From NCBI GenBank assembly GCA_014898425.1, contig RCSZ01000002.1:3337648-3401647 (forward strand): 64,000 nt of DNA. Reading direction: 5' to 3'. The notes below the pieces were generated by a model. The model saw only the letters and a list, made by a program, of their open reading frames with translations. It made no database searches and had not been told where the DNA came from. Source of the DNA: Botryotinia globosa. Lineage: Eukaryota; Ascomycota; Leotiomycetes; Helotiales; Sclerotiniaceae. The number at the start of each line of letters is the position of its first letter. Within the stretch, counting starts at the first letter, position 1. The position numbers and the translations under genes were made by a program. Of the stretch, positions 10,881-22,684 are shown piece after piece.

Positions 10881-13800
10881 ATGTCGGCCATAGTCGAGAC
10901 TAGAGCATTTACAGCACCACATGAGAGGTTAGAGAATTTGTCTCAACCCGCAAAGACAATACCTAGTCGACTTCTATACACTGTCGATGATTTGGTTTAC
11001 AACAGAAGTCAGACTATTCCAGATGTCCCTCTATTAGCATATCCCGGTAGCCTGAAGGGACGATCGGACTATGTTCATTACACGGCGAGGGATCTTGATC
11101 GATTCGCTGACCATGGTGCAAATGCATACTCATCACTTGGTCTCATTCCCAGTGTCAGTATGCAACCCAATTGCTAGGGATTCATTCTAATAAGAACGCA
11201 GTCACCAAAAAGCTCTGTTGCAGAAGTCGTTGCGCTTTTAGCACCGTCAAACCTTGATTACGTAGCTACCATCTTTGCCTTATCACGCCTAGGTTTCGCA
11301 GTTCTGTTGCTTTCTAATCGATTGGCACCAGAAGCATACGTTTCTCTTCTTGAAAAGACAAAATGTAAGCAAATTGTCAGTTCAGATAATCACCACGACG
11401 TTATCAAATTGATTCAAGTTGAGCTGGAAGTATCTCAGTATCCCTTGCTGAGACAGTCTCAATATGATATAAAAGCTCCGTTGGCCCCACGATTTCCTCG
11501 ATCTGTGGGATCTGCCTTGGATTCAACACGTAATTCATTTATAATCCATTCATCTGGCTCAACAGGGCTTCCAAAACCAATCTTCCAAACACATGCGGCT
11601 TGTCTCTCCAATTACTCCAATAGTTTCGGTTTCCGCGCATTTTTGACATTGCCTCTGTATCATAACCATGGATTGTCGTCATTCTTCAGAGCGATCCACT
11701 CAGCAAAGGAAATTTCTATGTTCAATGCCAACTTGCCATTGACGGGAAAGAACTTGATTGAAGGTATGGCTGCAGTAAAGCCTGAAAGTTTTCATGGTGT
11801 GCCTTACGCGTTGAAGCTACTCGCGGAGTCCGAAAGTGGAATTGAAGCTCTGAGAAGATGCAGATTAGTCTTGTTTGGGGGAAGTAGCTGCCCGGATGAC
11901 CTTGGAGATCGCTTGACACAAGCTGGAGTTTACTTAGTTGGTCATTACGGCGCGTAAGTTTTAAGAACTTCATCAGTTACGATAGATTCTGACCGAGCAT
12001 ACAGTACCGAGATAGGGCAGCTCATGACTTCTTTTCGCCCACGAGAAGATACAGCATGGAACTATGTCAGACCTTTACCATCGTGTGTACCATACATTCA
12101 GATGGTGCAACAATCAGAAAACACATTCGAATGTATGGTATTAGATGGTTTACCGTCAAAAGTCACCTCAAATTCTCAGAATCCTCCAAATTCGTTCAAA
12201 ACGAGTGATTTGTTCACCCCCCACCCTTCAATACCAAATGCATGGAAATATCTTGGACGATTGGATGATCGTGTTACGCTCGTCAATGGCGAGAAAGTCC
12301 TGCCGATCACATATGAGCATCAAATCAGAGAGCACGAATTGGTAAGAGAAGTGTGCGTGTTTGGCGTTGGCCGAGAATTTCCTGGTTTGATCGTCGTTCC
12401 AAGCGAAAAAGCAACTAGCATAGGTAAAAAAGAATTGCTAGAAAAGCTTTGGCCAGTGGTAATTGCTGCAAACTCAAGAGTGGAGAAATTCAGTCAGATT
12501 TCGAAGGAAATGGTTCATATTCTAAACGTTGGTGTCGATTATCCCTGCACAGATAAAGGAACCATGATTCGACCTGCTTTCTACAAAAAGTTCGAAGATC
12601 TCATAGATTCTATGTACCATAACTTTGAGACACCAGGAGGTTCTTTAAAAGGTACTCTGCAGTTGGGTAAAGAACGGTTAGAAGAATTTCTACTTGGTGT
12701 CTTCGCAGAACGAGTCGGAATTCAGCATCTCGAAAGGGATACCGATTTCTTCGAGGCAGGCGTTGATAGTTTGCAGGCGATTGCAGTTCGAGGTATCATT
12801 TTGCGCGAGTTGGATCTGGCTTCTGCAGTACCAAGTCAGAATGTGGTTTTTGAATTTCCGAGTGTGCAAGACTTAGCTGAACACTTAGATTCTCTTCGCA
12901 AAGGCGAGGTATCAGAGCAGAAGGATGAGGTCAAAATAATGCAGGAATTGATCCAAAAATACTCTCATTTTGAACAACATGTCCCAGGTTCCAGGGTCGT
13001 TGACGGGGAAACCATTGTAAGTAATCAGTTCAAGAGTTTATTGTTGCCTACTAATCTTTTGCCGAAGATCTTGACTGGTGCTACCGGCTCACTTGGGGCA
13101 CATGTTCTCTCTCAGCTCGCAGAGAAAAACTTTGTCAAAGCAATATATTGTCTTGTCCGAGCTAGGGATCGACAAAAAGCAGAGGAAAGAGTCAAAAATA
13201 CTCTTTCCGCCAAGAAATTATCGCCAAAATCATTCTCAAAGATTCATTGTCTTCCATCAGATCTCAGCAACACAAATCTTGGCCTCGACACCACCTTAAT
13301 CCAAACCTTGCGAGATGAAGTTACAGCAGTGATTCATTGTGCCTGGGCTGTAAACTTTAATTTGGGCGTCCAAAGCTTCGAGTCACATCACATCAAAGGA
13401 ACTGTGAACCTCTTGAATTTGTGCTTGACCGTCCGCACGCCCTCTCCCGCGAAGTTATTCTTCTGTTCTTCCATATCAGCGGCAGCAGGTACTCCTCTGC
13501 CTGCGAAAATCGAGGAAACATACATTACGAACCTGAATTATGCTCAAAATATGGGATACGCTCGGTCAAAGTTAGTCACTGAAACGGTGATCCGAGAAGC
13601 TGCGAGACAGACTGGAATGCTGGCAAAGGTTCTGAGAGTTGGTCAGATTGTTGGAGATACAATGGAAGGGCTGTGGAATAGTACAGAGGCTATCTCACTG
13701 ATGATAAGAAGTGCTACAACGCTTCATGCTTTACCGGCCCTAGATGAGGTGAGAATCTCCATAGTGTACACTTTTGATGCAAGTACTAACGATACATAGA

Positions 13801-14240
13801 CACCTTCTTGGTTACCTGTCGATATTGTTGCAAAGGCTGTGTTGGAGATCGCTGGCCTCGAGAACTACCCACCAGAAGTATCTATGCATGAACCGGACTC
13901 AAGAGACATTGTCTACCATGTACAAAACTCACACACTTTCTCCTGGACCAATGAATTTCTTCCTGCTTTACATGCAGCGGGATTAGAGTTCGATGTTGTC
14001 AATCAAAGAGAATGGATTAAGCTACTTAGGGAGAGCCAACAAGATCCGGATAAGAACCCAACGATAAAGCTTCTGAATTTCTTCACTGAAAAATATGATA
14101 ATGACAAACCTGGTCGACAGGGACTTGTCTTTAAAACGGAGAAGACGGGTTCAAAGTCCGTAGCTATTAAAAATGGTTGCGACATTGTGGCGAGTGGGCT
14201 GGTCAAGAAATTTATCGATAGTTGGAGAAAGGAGTGGTGA
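10881..14240 (+). CDS. NRPS-like A-T-R enzyme (carboxylic/amino acid reductase)
   Basis: Four exons (10881-11153, 11202-11953, 12005-13748, 13800-14240) encode 1069 aa with three domains. The adenylation domain has SSGSTGLPKP (about 207-216), YGATEIGQL (split by intron 2), GRLDDRV and a C-terminal DKGT segment. The carrier domain has FFEAGVDSLQ, with the phosphopantetheine serine at about 597. The terminal NAD-binding reductase has LTGATGSLGAHVL at about 697 and the catalytic YARSK (Tyr860, Lys864). There is no condensation domain. The family activates a single carboxylic or amino acid, holds it as a thioester and releases it as aldehyde or alcohol. The substrate cannot be predicted by eye. 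TACTAAC branch point is visible in the last intron. It sits between the Zn2Cys6 regulator and an MFS transporter on the same strand, a compact biosynthetic-cluster layout. Confidence 0.92.
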
Positions 14241-14674
14241 TCACTTCGATGTACGCTTGTTGTATTCATCACTTTTAAGTTCGTTCTATTTAGTACAATA
14301 TTCCCAATATCTTTGATTATAGGTAGCTCGTATGGCCGGTCTCATTCTTACTCTATGTAGCGTTGTTATCTCTCAAAACACCCTTTTTACTGTTTTCATG
14401 CTGTGACACTACCCTTGAAATGAGAGAGCTTATCAACTCAGATAACATCCAAGGGCCAAACGCAATCTGGCAGGTGGCAGGGTAGACTTTCGTTGTTCAC
14501 GTCACATTGCCAGCCATTCTAAAGCCTCATCTAAAATCCGAAATAACACCAACAATAGTTGTTTCACATCCCCACATTGTGCCGTTGACATTTCCGGCTC
14601 TGCACTCGCTACACACTTTCCTCATCCTCAGCTCCATCCGTTTGTACATATCCAAGATACCAGCTAAGGTCATT

Positions 14675-14846
14675 CAATGTTCCGGACTACAGTCCAATGA
14701 TACAAGGGTTCGAAGATCTAAAAGCAGTTAGAAGTTCTACAATAGTTTAGTGTTTTGATCGAATTCAATAGCTTAGATGACTTGAATGCTCTAATTGGTT
14801 TGGGGATTCAACAATCTTTATTGTTGGACTGCAGTCCGGACTATTG
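14675..14846. mobile_element. MITE copy 1 (172 bp)
   Basis: The ends are inverted repeats of about 30 bp: CAATGTTCCGGACTACAGTC at the left and the reverse complement of a closely matching end at the right, both containing the palindrome-like core CCGGACTnCAGTCC. The element has no coding capacity. A second copy lies at 17,190-17,360 in inverted orientation and matches internally (TCTAAAAGCA and AATCTTTATT blocks). No clear target duplication was seen. Confidence 0.8.
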
Positions 14847-15293
14847 GACACTCTGTAGCAGCCGACCGGATGTGTATAATGTGATTCATGTTTGAACAGT
14901 TGCATACCCGTATGCAGATCATTAGCAGTACCACATGTCTTTCGCACGTTTTTGCTATCGAAGATTTACGAGTATAGCCTGGAAGTGATGGCAGGTTGCA
15001 ATGTCCTTTTCCGTGAGCCGTGGGGTAACGCGGGGGAAGTGAGGGGCCCCGCATACCGCATATTGAGCTGTAAGGTTATGTCCCCATGTATCATTTATTT
15101 ATAGCTGCAATAGCTTTCATCAATATTATGAGTTCTCAAGCTATCTTTTACTTATTAGATCTTACCTTGGTATATCAAGTAAGAGTTCCTTTCCAGACTC
15201 CAATTTAATTTCAAAAGCCTGTGCCAATTTTCTGGACCAACAATATCATTTCCTATCGATCGCGAAGACCGCAAGAATTGCATCATATGAACT

Positions 15294-17158
15294 ATGGCAG
15301 CCCTTGGCGCTTCCCAAACTAATACTGACACCGACACTAAGATCAACTCTAACGAAGTAGAGTTCGTAGAATATGCCTCCTCAACGCCCGCGAAACCTGA
15401 TCGTGCTCCAGCCTACGTACGTAATCTTACACCAGAAGATCGTAAGAGAATTGAAACTTCACTGAGGCGAAAGGTCGATACGAGATTACTTCCTATGATC
15501 GTTCTTATTTATATCATGAACTACCTGGATCGTAACAATATTGCTGCTGCAAAATTGGCTGGACTAGAAAGAGATTTACAGTTGACTGGAGATCAGTTTC
15601 AGACTTCTGTTAGTATTCTGTTTGTGGGATATTTGTTGATGCAAGGTAATTTTCCCGGGCCCAAAAGCAAGCAACGTCATTGAGTATTACTGACGAGAAC
15701 CTAATTAGTGCCATCTAATCTTCTTCTTAACAAGCTTGGCAAACCGTCCCTTTATCTTCCTGGATGTATGGTAGTTTGGGGGATTATCTCGGGGGCTACA
15801 GCTGGGTGTCAAACTTACGGTAGTCTACTCGCCTGTCGATTCATTCTTGGCTTTGTTGAGGCGGCTTACTTTGTAAGTCATATGTTTCACTGCATCTAAC
15901 ACTGAATCATCTTCTAATCGTAATTTAGCCCGGCTGCCTGTATTACCTTTCTGCTTGGTACACACGTAAAGAACTTGTTAAAAGAACGGCTTTTTTATAT
16001 TCAGGATCTCTACTTTCGGGTGCATTCTCAGGATTGATCACTGCAGGTATAACCAATGGGTTGGATGGCGCCAGAGGTCTTAGTGCTTGGAGGTGGCTTT
16101 TTATCGTCGAGGGCGCGATTACAGTGCGTCCTCATAAACTAACTCACGAATTTTTTGAAGTTCAAATTCACTAACAAATACAGGTTTTCATAGCGCTGTT
16201 TGCGTTTTTCATCTTACCTGATCTTCCACGCACAACAAGCTGGCTATCCGAAGACGAGAAAGAACTCGCAGCCTGGAGGTTGGAGGAAGATATCGGACAA
16301 GACGACTGGGTTGATAGTAAACAACAAACCTTTTTACACGGCGCCAAACTTGCCGCAAAAGATCCGAAAGCATGGCTTCTTCTCGCCACTATCTATGGAT
16401 TTACATCAGCGGGTACTGTCACCACTCTGTTCCCATCAGTTGTTAAAGGGCTTGGCAGGGGCAATATCGAAACACTTCTCTTGACAACACCCCCATATCT
16501 AATTGCTGTTATCGCCATTCTTTGTAATGCATGGCATGCAGATGCAAGTGGTGAAAGATATCTACACATTGCTGGACCTCCGGTTTTGGCTTTTATCAGT
16601 TTTGCCATTGCAGCTGGCACTACTAAGTTTGCACCAAGATACTTGGCCATGTGTCTCATGGTGGGAGCGAACTATTCGGGCTACGTTGTTGCACTTAGTT
16701 GGATTTCAAATGGTATGTTGAATAATGGTCCCAGGTTAGTTATAGTGACTAATGTAATGGTACATAGTACTTCCTCGGCCTCCATCTAAGCGTGCAGCTG
16801 CTCTCGCCGGTATCAATGCGTTGAGTAACGTGGCTCAAATTTATTCACCATACCTCTATCCCAGTATGTTTTCATGAGCCCTGGTGCTGCATTTGATATT
16901 GGAAAATTATCGCTCTAACCTCTCACAGCTAGCGATGCACCTCGTTACGCGAAAGCAATGTATGTCAACCTTTCAATGTCAGTGGTATCGATTGTTTTTG
17001 CCACAATACTTCGATTCCATTTGATTGGGTTGAATAAGAAGTTAGATAGAGGGGAAATGGTAGATGGATTTAACGGTAGAGCTGCCCCAGGAACGAGTGT
17101 TGAAGAGGGCGAGGGAGAAGAAGTTGCTGTTGATAGAGGATTTAGATTTTTATACTAG
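15294..17158 (+). CDS. MFS transporter, anion:cation symporter (allantoate permease-like) family
   Basis: Six exons (15294-15645, 15709-15872, 15929-16123, 16184-16712, 16768-16863, 16929-17158) encode 521 aa. The N-terminal cytoplasmic region leads into LRRKVDTRLLPMI and the family signature YIMNYLDRNNIAAAK at TM1. Further membrane segments include FILGFVEAAYFPGCLYYLSAWY and WRWLFIVEGAIT. The late motif LPRPPSKRAAALAGINALSN is also typical of the Dal5/Tna1 group, which takes up organic anions such as allantoate, nicotinate, pantothenate or sugar acids. The acidic tail is unremarkable. It lies downstream of the NRPS-like gene on the same strand and is bracketed by two MITE copies. Role in that cluster, or in sugar-acid uptake, is inference. 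The splice at 16712/16768 uses the weakest boundary. Confidence 0.9.
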
Positions 17159-17189
17159 ATATCTTATATCATGTAAGTAACAGGGCGAT

Positions 17190-17360
17190 CAATAGCCTGG
17201 ATTGTAGTTCAAGAATAAAGATTATTAAGTTCTTAAATTATTCAGAATATTCAAAGCATCTGAGATGTTTAATTTCAGTGGAGCCTAAATTCTATTCAAA
17301 TTTCTGATTGCTTTTAGATATTCAAAATCTTATATTGTTGAACTATAGTTCGGACAATTG
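17190..17360. mobile_element. MITE copy 2 (171 bp), more AT-rich
   Basis: Reverse-complementing this segment aligns it end to end with the copy at 14,675-14,846. The matching blocks include the inverted-repeat ends and the internal TCTAAAAGCA motif. Differences are mostly toward A/T, as RIP would give. It begins 31 bp after the MFS stop codon, so it may form part of that gene's 3' untranslated region. Confidence 0.75.
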
Positions 17361-17450
17361 CATAATTTGTGAGGGAATAGATGTTTGAGAAATTTGTTGT
17401 TCGTAGCCATCAATCTCAATAAAACAGTGCCAAATATAGACTTGACGGTA

Positions 17451-17467
17451 GGTACCTACGTAGGTAA
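17451..17467. repeat. Palindromic GTAGGTACCTAC motif
   Basis: GTAGGTACCTACGTAGGTA is a perfect short palindrome with an extra half unit. Such TAGGTA/TACCTA units recur in fungal intergenic DNA. Function is unknown. Confidence 0.4.
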
Positions 17468-17692
17468 AAAAAAGTCATCGCTCCTTCTCAAGCTACAGTA
17501 CCTTCAGCAAACTTCGGTAAAGTTCCACAATGGCCCACTGCAATTCACTCAATCCTTCCGAGATTCTCAAGTTTATGATTATAAATATTCAAAAAAGCGT
17601 ACCCGTTCCATCAAACATGCCAAACATGAAAACCCCGGTGACGCGTAAGTTAATCCGAATACTACCTATAAGGAGATTTTAGAACTGACAAT

Positions 17693-17793
17693 ATCATACA
17701 GAATGGTTAGCGTGTCGATCTTATATTCTTCTGAGAAATCAGATTATTATGAACGTCGAAAGTTGTGGGTTCAAGTCCCACCCGGAGTATGAT
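17693..17793 (+). tRNA. tRNA-like gene or tRNA pseudogene with an intron
   Basis: The T-arm is perfect: GTGGG, loop TTCAAGT, CCCAC, ending in CCGGAGTA and followed by a TTTTT Pol III stop at 17,794-17,799. The D-loop-like AATGGTTAGCGTG and an anticodon stem TCGAT/GTCGA with a CTTAT loop, suggesting a UAU (Ile) anticodon, precede a probable 28-nt intron. The 5' acceptor half does not pair with CCGGAGT and the D-stem is poor. Instead ATCATAC (17,693-17,699) is perfectly complementary to GTATGAT (17,787-17,793), which is not the canonical acceptor position. I therefore read it as a degraded or truncated tRNA; a tRNA-derived SINE head is an alternative. Confidence 0.45.
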
Positions 17794-17799
17794 ATTTTT

Positions 17800-18503
17800 G
17801 CTATTCTTCATTTTTGTTTCTTCTCTTCTCTTTCAAGTTTGATAACCTAGGAAGGTGAGGTAATGGTGGTGGTGGAAATACCGGTCAACGTGTGGATATC
17901 GCGGAACTTGATGGCTCGCAAACATGAAATTTGCACTCTAGCCCAGTCATTTTATAGCTCATATCAAAGGAGAAACAATGGAGTCGCTGTGTCTATCTCG
18001 AATCATTGTATGTACTTATTCTACAAGGAGTGATGTTCTTGAATGTTCTCATGCAATGTTGTGAAGAACCCTAGAGGGAGCTTTCAGCTCATCTAATGTG
18101 ATCATGAAATTGAGAAAGAATGCTCTAACTCGCTATGAGGGAAAAACTTATAGGATTTTGGATTGTGAAAATCTAGAATTGTGAAATAGCCAGCAACACT
18201 GCCGAGTCCTACCTAGCCTGCCACTCCTTTCCAGTCCATTAAAATCCATCTACTGTGAAACCCCGAGAAACAAGACTTTCGATGACATAACTTCATTTTG
18301 AAGGTCGAACAATTACTTGACTTCTGTAAAATGAAATAAACTAATTCATGTAAGACCAAACCCCCCCAAGCTTCAACTGATGGAAAATGATGAACTGGGA
18401 ACTAATCACAGTAACTAGATTCGCTGCTATCCGAGTCATAAGTCAGCCTTAAGCAAAGTCAGTTTAAATGTTCCGTCAAGGAATTTCTCCTCCAAGTTCC
18501 AAC
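17800..18503. other. Intergenic, nothing recognised
   Basis: No supported reading frame. A short run of C residues occurs near 18,360. The last part is the 3' flank of the minus-strand ubiquitin-like gene. Confidence 0.4.
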
Positions 18504-19393
18504 TCACTTTTTGCTTGTGAATATACTTTTCATTTTTTGCCATAATCCCCGAGTTACTTTGCCCTGGGCACACGAATCACTAGAATAGCTAGGTGGTTGA
18601 TGCGACCGAAAGCAGTTTGGAGCGGGTCCGAGTACTCTATCCACGATAACATGTACCGGCGCATTCGGTGTCAGTGTCGGAAATCTTGGCTTGGGAGGGC
18701 CAGGAATTGGCCACATTGACATGGAGATCTCCCATCCAGGCTGAACATGATCTTGCCAGAGTTGAGGGAGGATGACTTCCCCAGCTGGATTCATAATATC
18801 GTAATGCCCTTCGTTAACATGTGGGCCGATGATTTCGACATGAAGAAATGCTGCTTTAATGAGTTCTGAGATTCCCTGAGAATGTTAATTAATTTGATAG
18901 AAAACAGGAGGAGCTCAATTCCACTTACTGCCCAGGTCTCACATCGGTGATAAGGGAAGCTGAAGCGTCTCCCGACTGCATCTTTAAGTTTGATTGGCTT
19001 TCTGGTGTCTGTCTTCTCACTTGACAAACTAGAATTTGCCTCTGCCTGGCGTGATAGGGCATTTTCAAGCCGTGTAATGAGTCGTTCTTCCTGGGATGCC
19101 TCTAGCTGCTGAATAACATTCTCAAGTTTTGAAAGCAATCCACCGGGGTAGCTTTTGTCACTTTCTGCTGCAGAGCCTGCCATGAATCCTGAATTGCCAT
19201 GTGCTGTTGCCGTAAAAATTAAGGTATCGACTTGGTGAATCGTCGCAGCGGAGTCTACTGCTATTTCATGAGAAATTGGATTTGTTGGCTGAATAACTGG
19301 CGCCGTTGGCAGTGTCTCATTACTTGCTACAGCTACATCACCATGATTAGTGTAGGCAGGTGGGGGTGACGATGATTGGTTTGACTTTGGCAT
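18504..19393 (-). CDS. Ubiquitin-like domain protein, fungal family
   Basis: Two exons (19393-18929 and 18875-18504) give 278 aa. The N-terminal half is low complexity with a PPPAY motif (11-15), then a short Leu/Glu-rich coiled-coil stretch near 85-115. The conserved domain follows: KPIKLKDAVGRRFSFPYHRC, ETWA, then after the splice GISELIKAAFLHVE, GPHVNEGHYDIMNPAGEVILPQ and WEISMSMWPIP. This is the ubiquitin-like domain seen in many Pezizomycotina proteins of unknown role. The C-terminal tail is basic. The domain is only completed by removing the 53-bp intron, which supports the model. No pathway can be assigned. Confidence 0.82.
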
Positions 19394-21495
19394 TGTGAAA
19401 TATTTAGAATGCTTGATGTATGTAGACTTTTTATATTGGTATGCAAGAATGAATGAATTGGATGGGTCTTCACAAAGTTCTTTGATACTTCTTATACTTA
19501 TTTGACTTGAAAAGGAGAAATATTGAAACGATGTCGTGATAGTTAAAATTTGGAATGGGGCATTTGGGGCATTTGTACTCGGCGGCCAACGAATGTTTTC
19601 GAACTGCTTGAGGCTTTCATTTCGAGTGACGCATGTCAGACTGACAAGGCTGGAGAGAAGCAGCTAGATGTTGGTTGAACTCGCCCACTTCGACCAATGA
19701 CTGTGTTTTTGTGACGAAAAACGGAAAAAAGTGTCTGCAGATCTGCTGACCACAGAGTCGCCCCGTTTGTTAATTTGCCGGATCGTGAATGTTGCACCTA
19801 TTGATTCAGGGCATTCCTTCCTGGGGGTCAAGTGAAAAAATGACCGCACTTCCCAGCGTACAACTACGTAAGGATGGCGCCTCGATTATTGGAGAACAAT
19901 CAAAAGCTATATGCATACATCCTTTGCTCATACATATGTAATTGTCCTTTTGCGGCATCTGGGGCTATGACGAAGTCAACTGTGAATAAGTACGGCGGCA
20001 CGCAAGGGCACTGCAGATGGTAAAAGGTCAAGAAGAATAAGTTAAACTTCATCTGCGACTTATATTGGAAACTGGCTGACCGACTGGAAGACGGGGTCTC
20101 AACGGACTGGTGGAAACGATAAAAAAAATAGGGCTCCAAATGTACTCAGTTTCTGTACCTCCTTCTTCTGCCAAAGTGCCTTTAAATGCAGGATAACATG
20201 ATAATCTATCACAACTTGATGATCCATATTTAGGTAAAAATATTGCAAACGATGTCAACTTATGGGCTGAGATTCCTCTTAAAGGTCATTGATCTTTGTT
20301 ACAGCAGCCGACTCTTGACCTGACTTTACCACGAAGAAAGGAATATCAATGCAATTACAACCAAACCAGGTTTCTTCCTCTTCAAGATTTCGAAATTCCT
20401 CGCATTGAACTCGTCAAATACCATCAGTAAGCAATCACAAGGTATCCGCAAGTCACGATGAAGAAACAGTAGTTCGCTAGGGAGGATGATAGGAACCATG
20501 AAATCGAAGTTGAAGGAAAATTGTACAGGAGAACCGAGAAACAAACAAATAAAGCCATAGCATTGAGAGAATGGACGAAACCTAGCATCGTAAAAACTTT
20601 GAGCATGCGCCGAGGGTCCAGAGGTTCAAATGAATAGGAAATTGACATACAAGGTGGTCGCAAAGGCAAAATCTCCACCGCCCCTAAAGTGTGGCACACA
20701 ATGTTCACAAATTTTCTGAATTATTCAAGCCGCAAAGCCTATCACTCGATGATATAATAAAAGCTCGTGAAGACGTTGAAAGGCAGAGCCGCAATGCAGG
20801 TACAGAGGAAACTACCTGGCGCGGGCGATCAAACTGTTTAAACCAGTGTCATCAACGCCAGAAAATGGTATCTGGAAACGAAATAGCCGCAACCCCCCAA
20901 AGTTTGAGCCTCATGAAAGATGCTCGAACTTTCGAATGGCCCCATGCTTATATAGTATACCATGATGAACGTACCGATCTCGTCAGATGAATGCGAGACT
21001 TCTCGAACCACCATAATTGCCCGGGTACCGGCATTGCAAGGTGACACTGTGAGAGGCATTGATTTTCTTCCTGGAACAGAAGCATAATTACACTGCGAAA
21101 GGCGTCTCTTCAAAATACAAATTGCTTCGAATAATTGAAGGGCATGGGACAGTAGAAAGCCTTTTGCAGGGCGAGTGCTGACATTGTTCAGCCTTACTCA
21201 AGATGCGTCGGCGGCCAGCTGTTAGCAGTGTGCCAGCATCTGGGTAAATTTGTACATATATAGTACAACTGCGGCAAGGGAACAAAGCTTGTAACAAGGG
21301 CGAGAGAACTAGAATTGACACCGAAGAGAAAAGCAAGATGATAATTGATATACAAAATTGATGCCCTCCACTAGAAATGCCTAACTCCTGTCGCTCTCTC
21401 GATTGTGTTCCGCCAATGATTATCAGTATTGCAATGCCTATAAATGTGAGAATTCGCTACTCCACTGCCCCTCAGATGACGACCAAGGCTCTTGG
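19394..21495. other. 2.1-kb intergenic region without a supported gene
   Basis: Several frames of 60-100 codons exist on both strands, for example plus 20,691-20,990, but none shows a domain, a signal sequence or coherent splicing. A tandem GGGGCATTT pair lies near 19,557-19,575. I see no RNA gene. Confidence 0.4.
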
Positions 21496-22684
21496 TCATA
21501 CTGCCGCATAACCTCCTCTACTTCCACCACCTTGTACGGTACTCAAAACTCTTCTGGACCAGTCCTTCAATAAATATGGAACGTCACGAATCGTATCTCC
21601 ATGAGGGAGAAGGTCCCATCCACGAGCGCCATATCTATTATAGTTGAGCCAGGATCCGAAAATTAAGTATGCGGCTGTTGAAAGGAATGCACTGTCAAAA
21701 AATTGTTAGCTACGTTCACTACCTTCCTGCCTGAGATGTAAAATAAACTACCAGGGGACGGAAAAACATACACAATAATGAACCAAGTAAAAATCCCCCA
21801 ATGTGAACTTTTCTTGTCATCGCCATCATCCTTCGGTCCATCCTCACAAGCATACTTTGTGCGCCAAGTCAACCTTAGGATATCTGCATCGCCTTTATCT
21901 TTGTCCAACCTAACAAACTGAAGACTCGAATCGTTGCCTGGCGCTCCAATCACTTCATCACCATTCCCTTCTTCATCCCTCTTATTGTTCTTCTCATCCT
22001 TCTGCTTGTTTTTCGGCTCTGGTGGTACCCAAAGATTTTCCAGTCCAGTTCGGTTCGCATCGCAAATAAACTCCACGATAGCTTTCTGTGGTCTCTTCTC
22101 TTTCCCTTGTCTGATAAAGCCTCCGTTTAGCTCTACACGTAATCCTTCTTTGTCGGCGTCTGAATGAGATTTAGAGTTACTAAGTCGTTCCACTTTAGCG
22201 TCGAGGGGACCTCCGCCGTAATTCTGTAATTCGCCTGCAAATGGAACAATTTGTTGTGTTGCGTCTGATCCTTCCTCTTCATTGATGACATGTGTTATGC
22301 CACAAACTGTTCCATCCAGGATGTTAGTGAATCAAGACCCTCTGAGTAACACACAATGAATTGGCTCGTGGCTGAAGTTTAACAAGACCTAGAATAAGGA
22401 GAGACATTACCTCTTGTCCCACCTGGACACTCATAGAACCCCTTCTTGACTATAGGGTTACAAAGGTCGATTGTGTATGTTGTATTTGTCCATCCTTTGG
22501 CTTCACCAACATAATCTTCAACACTGTGTAGTGCCGACCGTGGTCCACCTAATGCTTCCAAATTGAACGACTTTTTGTCGACGACTATGTTCGTACAATC
22601 CAAATTTCCAAGCGCGGAAGAAAGGAGTGGAAATAGGAGACTTGACAGAATTGCGATTTCGGTTGGGACATTGTGAAGACGCAT
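21496..22684 (-). CDS. atg27: Autophagy protein Atg27 (type I membrane protein)
   Basis: Three exons (22684-22411, 22306-21772, 21691-21496) encode 334 aa. A signal peptide (about 1-26, ending SSALG) precedes LDCTNIVVDKKSFNLEALGG and cysteine-containing luminal segments (DLCNPI, YECPGGTRGVCGI, EFICD, YACED). A Lys/Asp/Glu-rich insert lies around 190-225. The single transmembrane helix WGIFTWFIIVAFLSTAAYLI is split by intron 2, followed by the conserved cytosolic stretch GSWLNYNRYGARGWDLLPHG. The C-terminus ends GGYAAV, in the place of the tyrosine sorting signal. Atg27 cycles between the Golgi, endosomes, vacuole and Atg9 vesicles and promotes Atg9 traffic in autophagy. All three exons are needed for the family architecture. 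Confidence 0.93.

Noticed and set aside
20691..20990. Plus-strand 99-codon frame
   Set aside because: No recognisable domain, no supporting exons, and equally long frames exist on the other strand.
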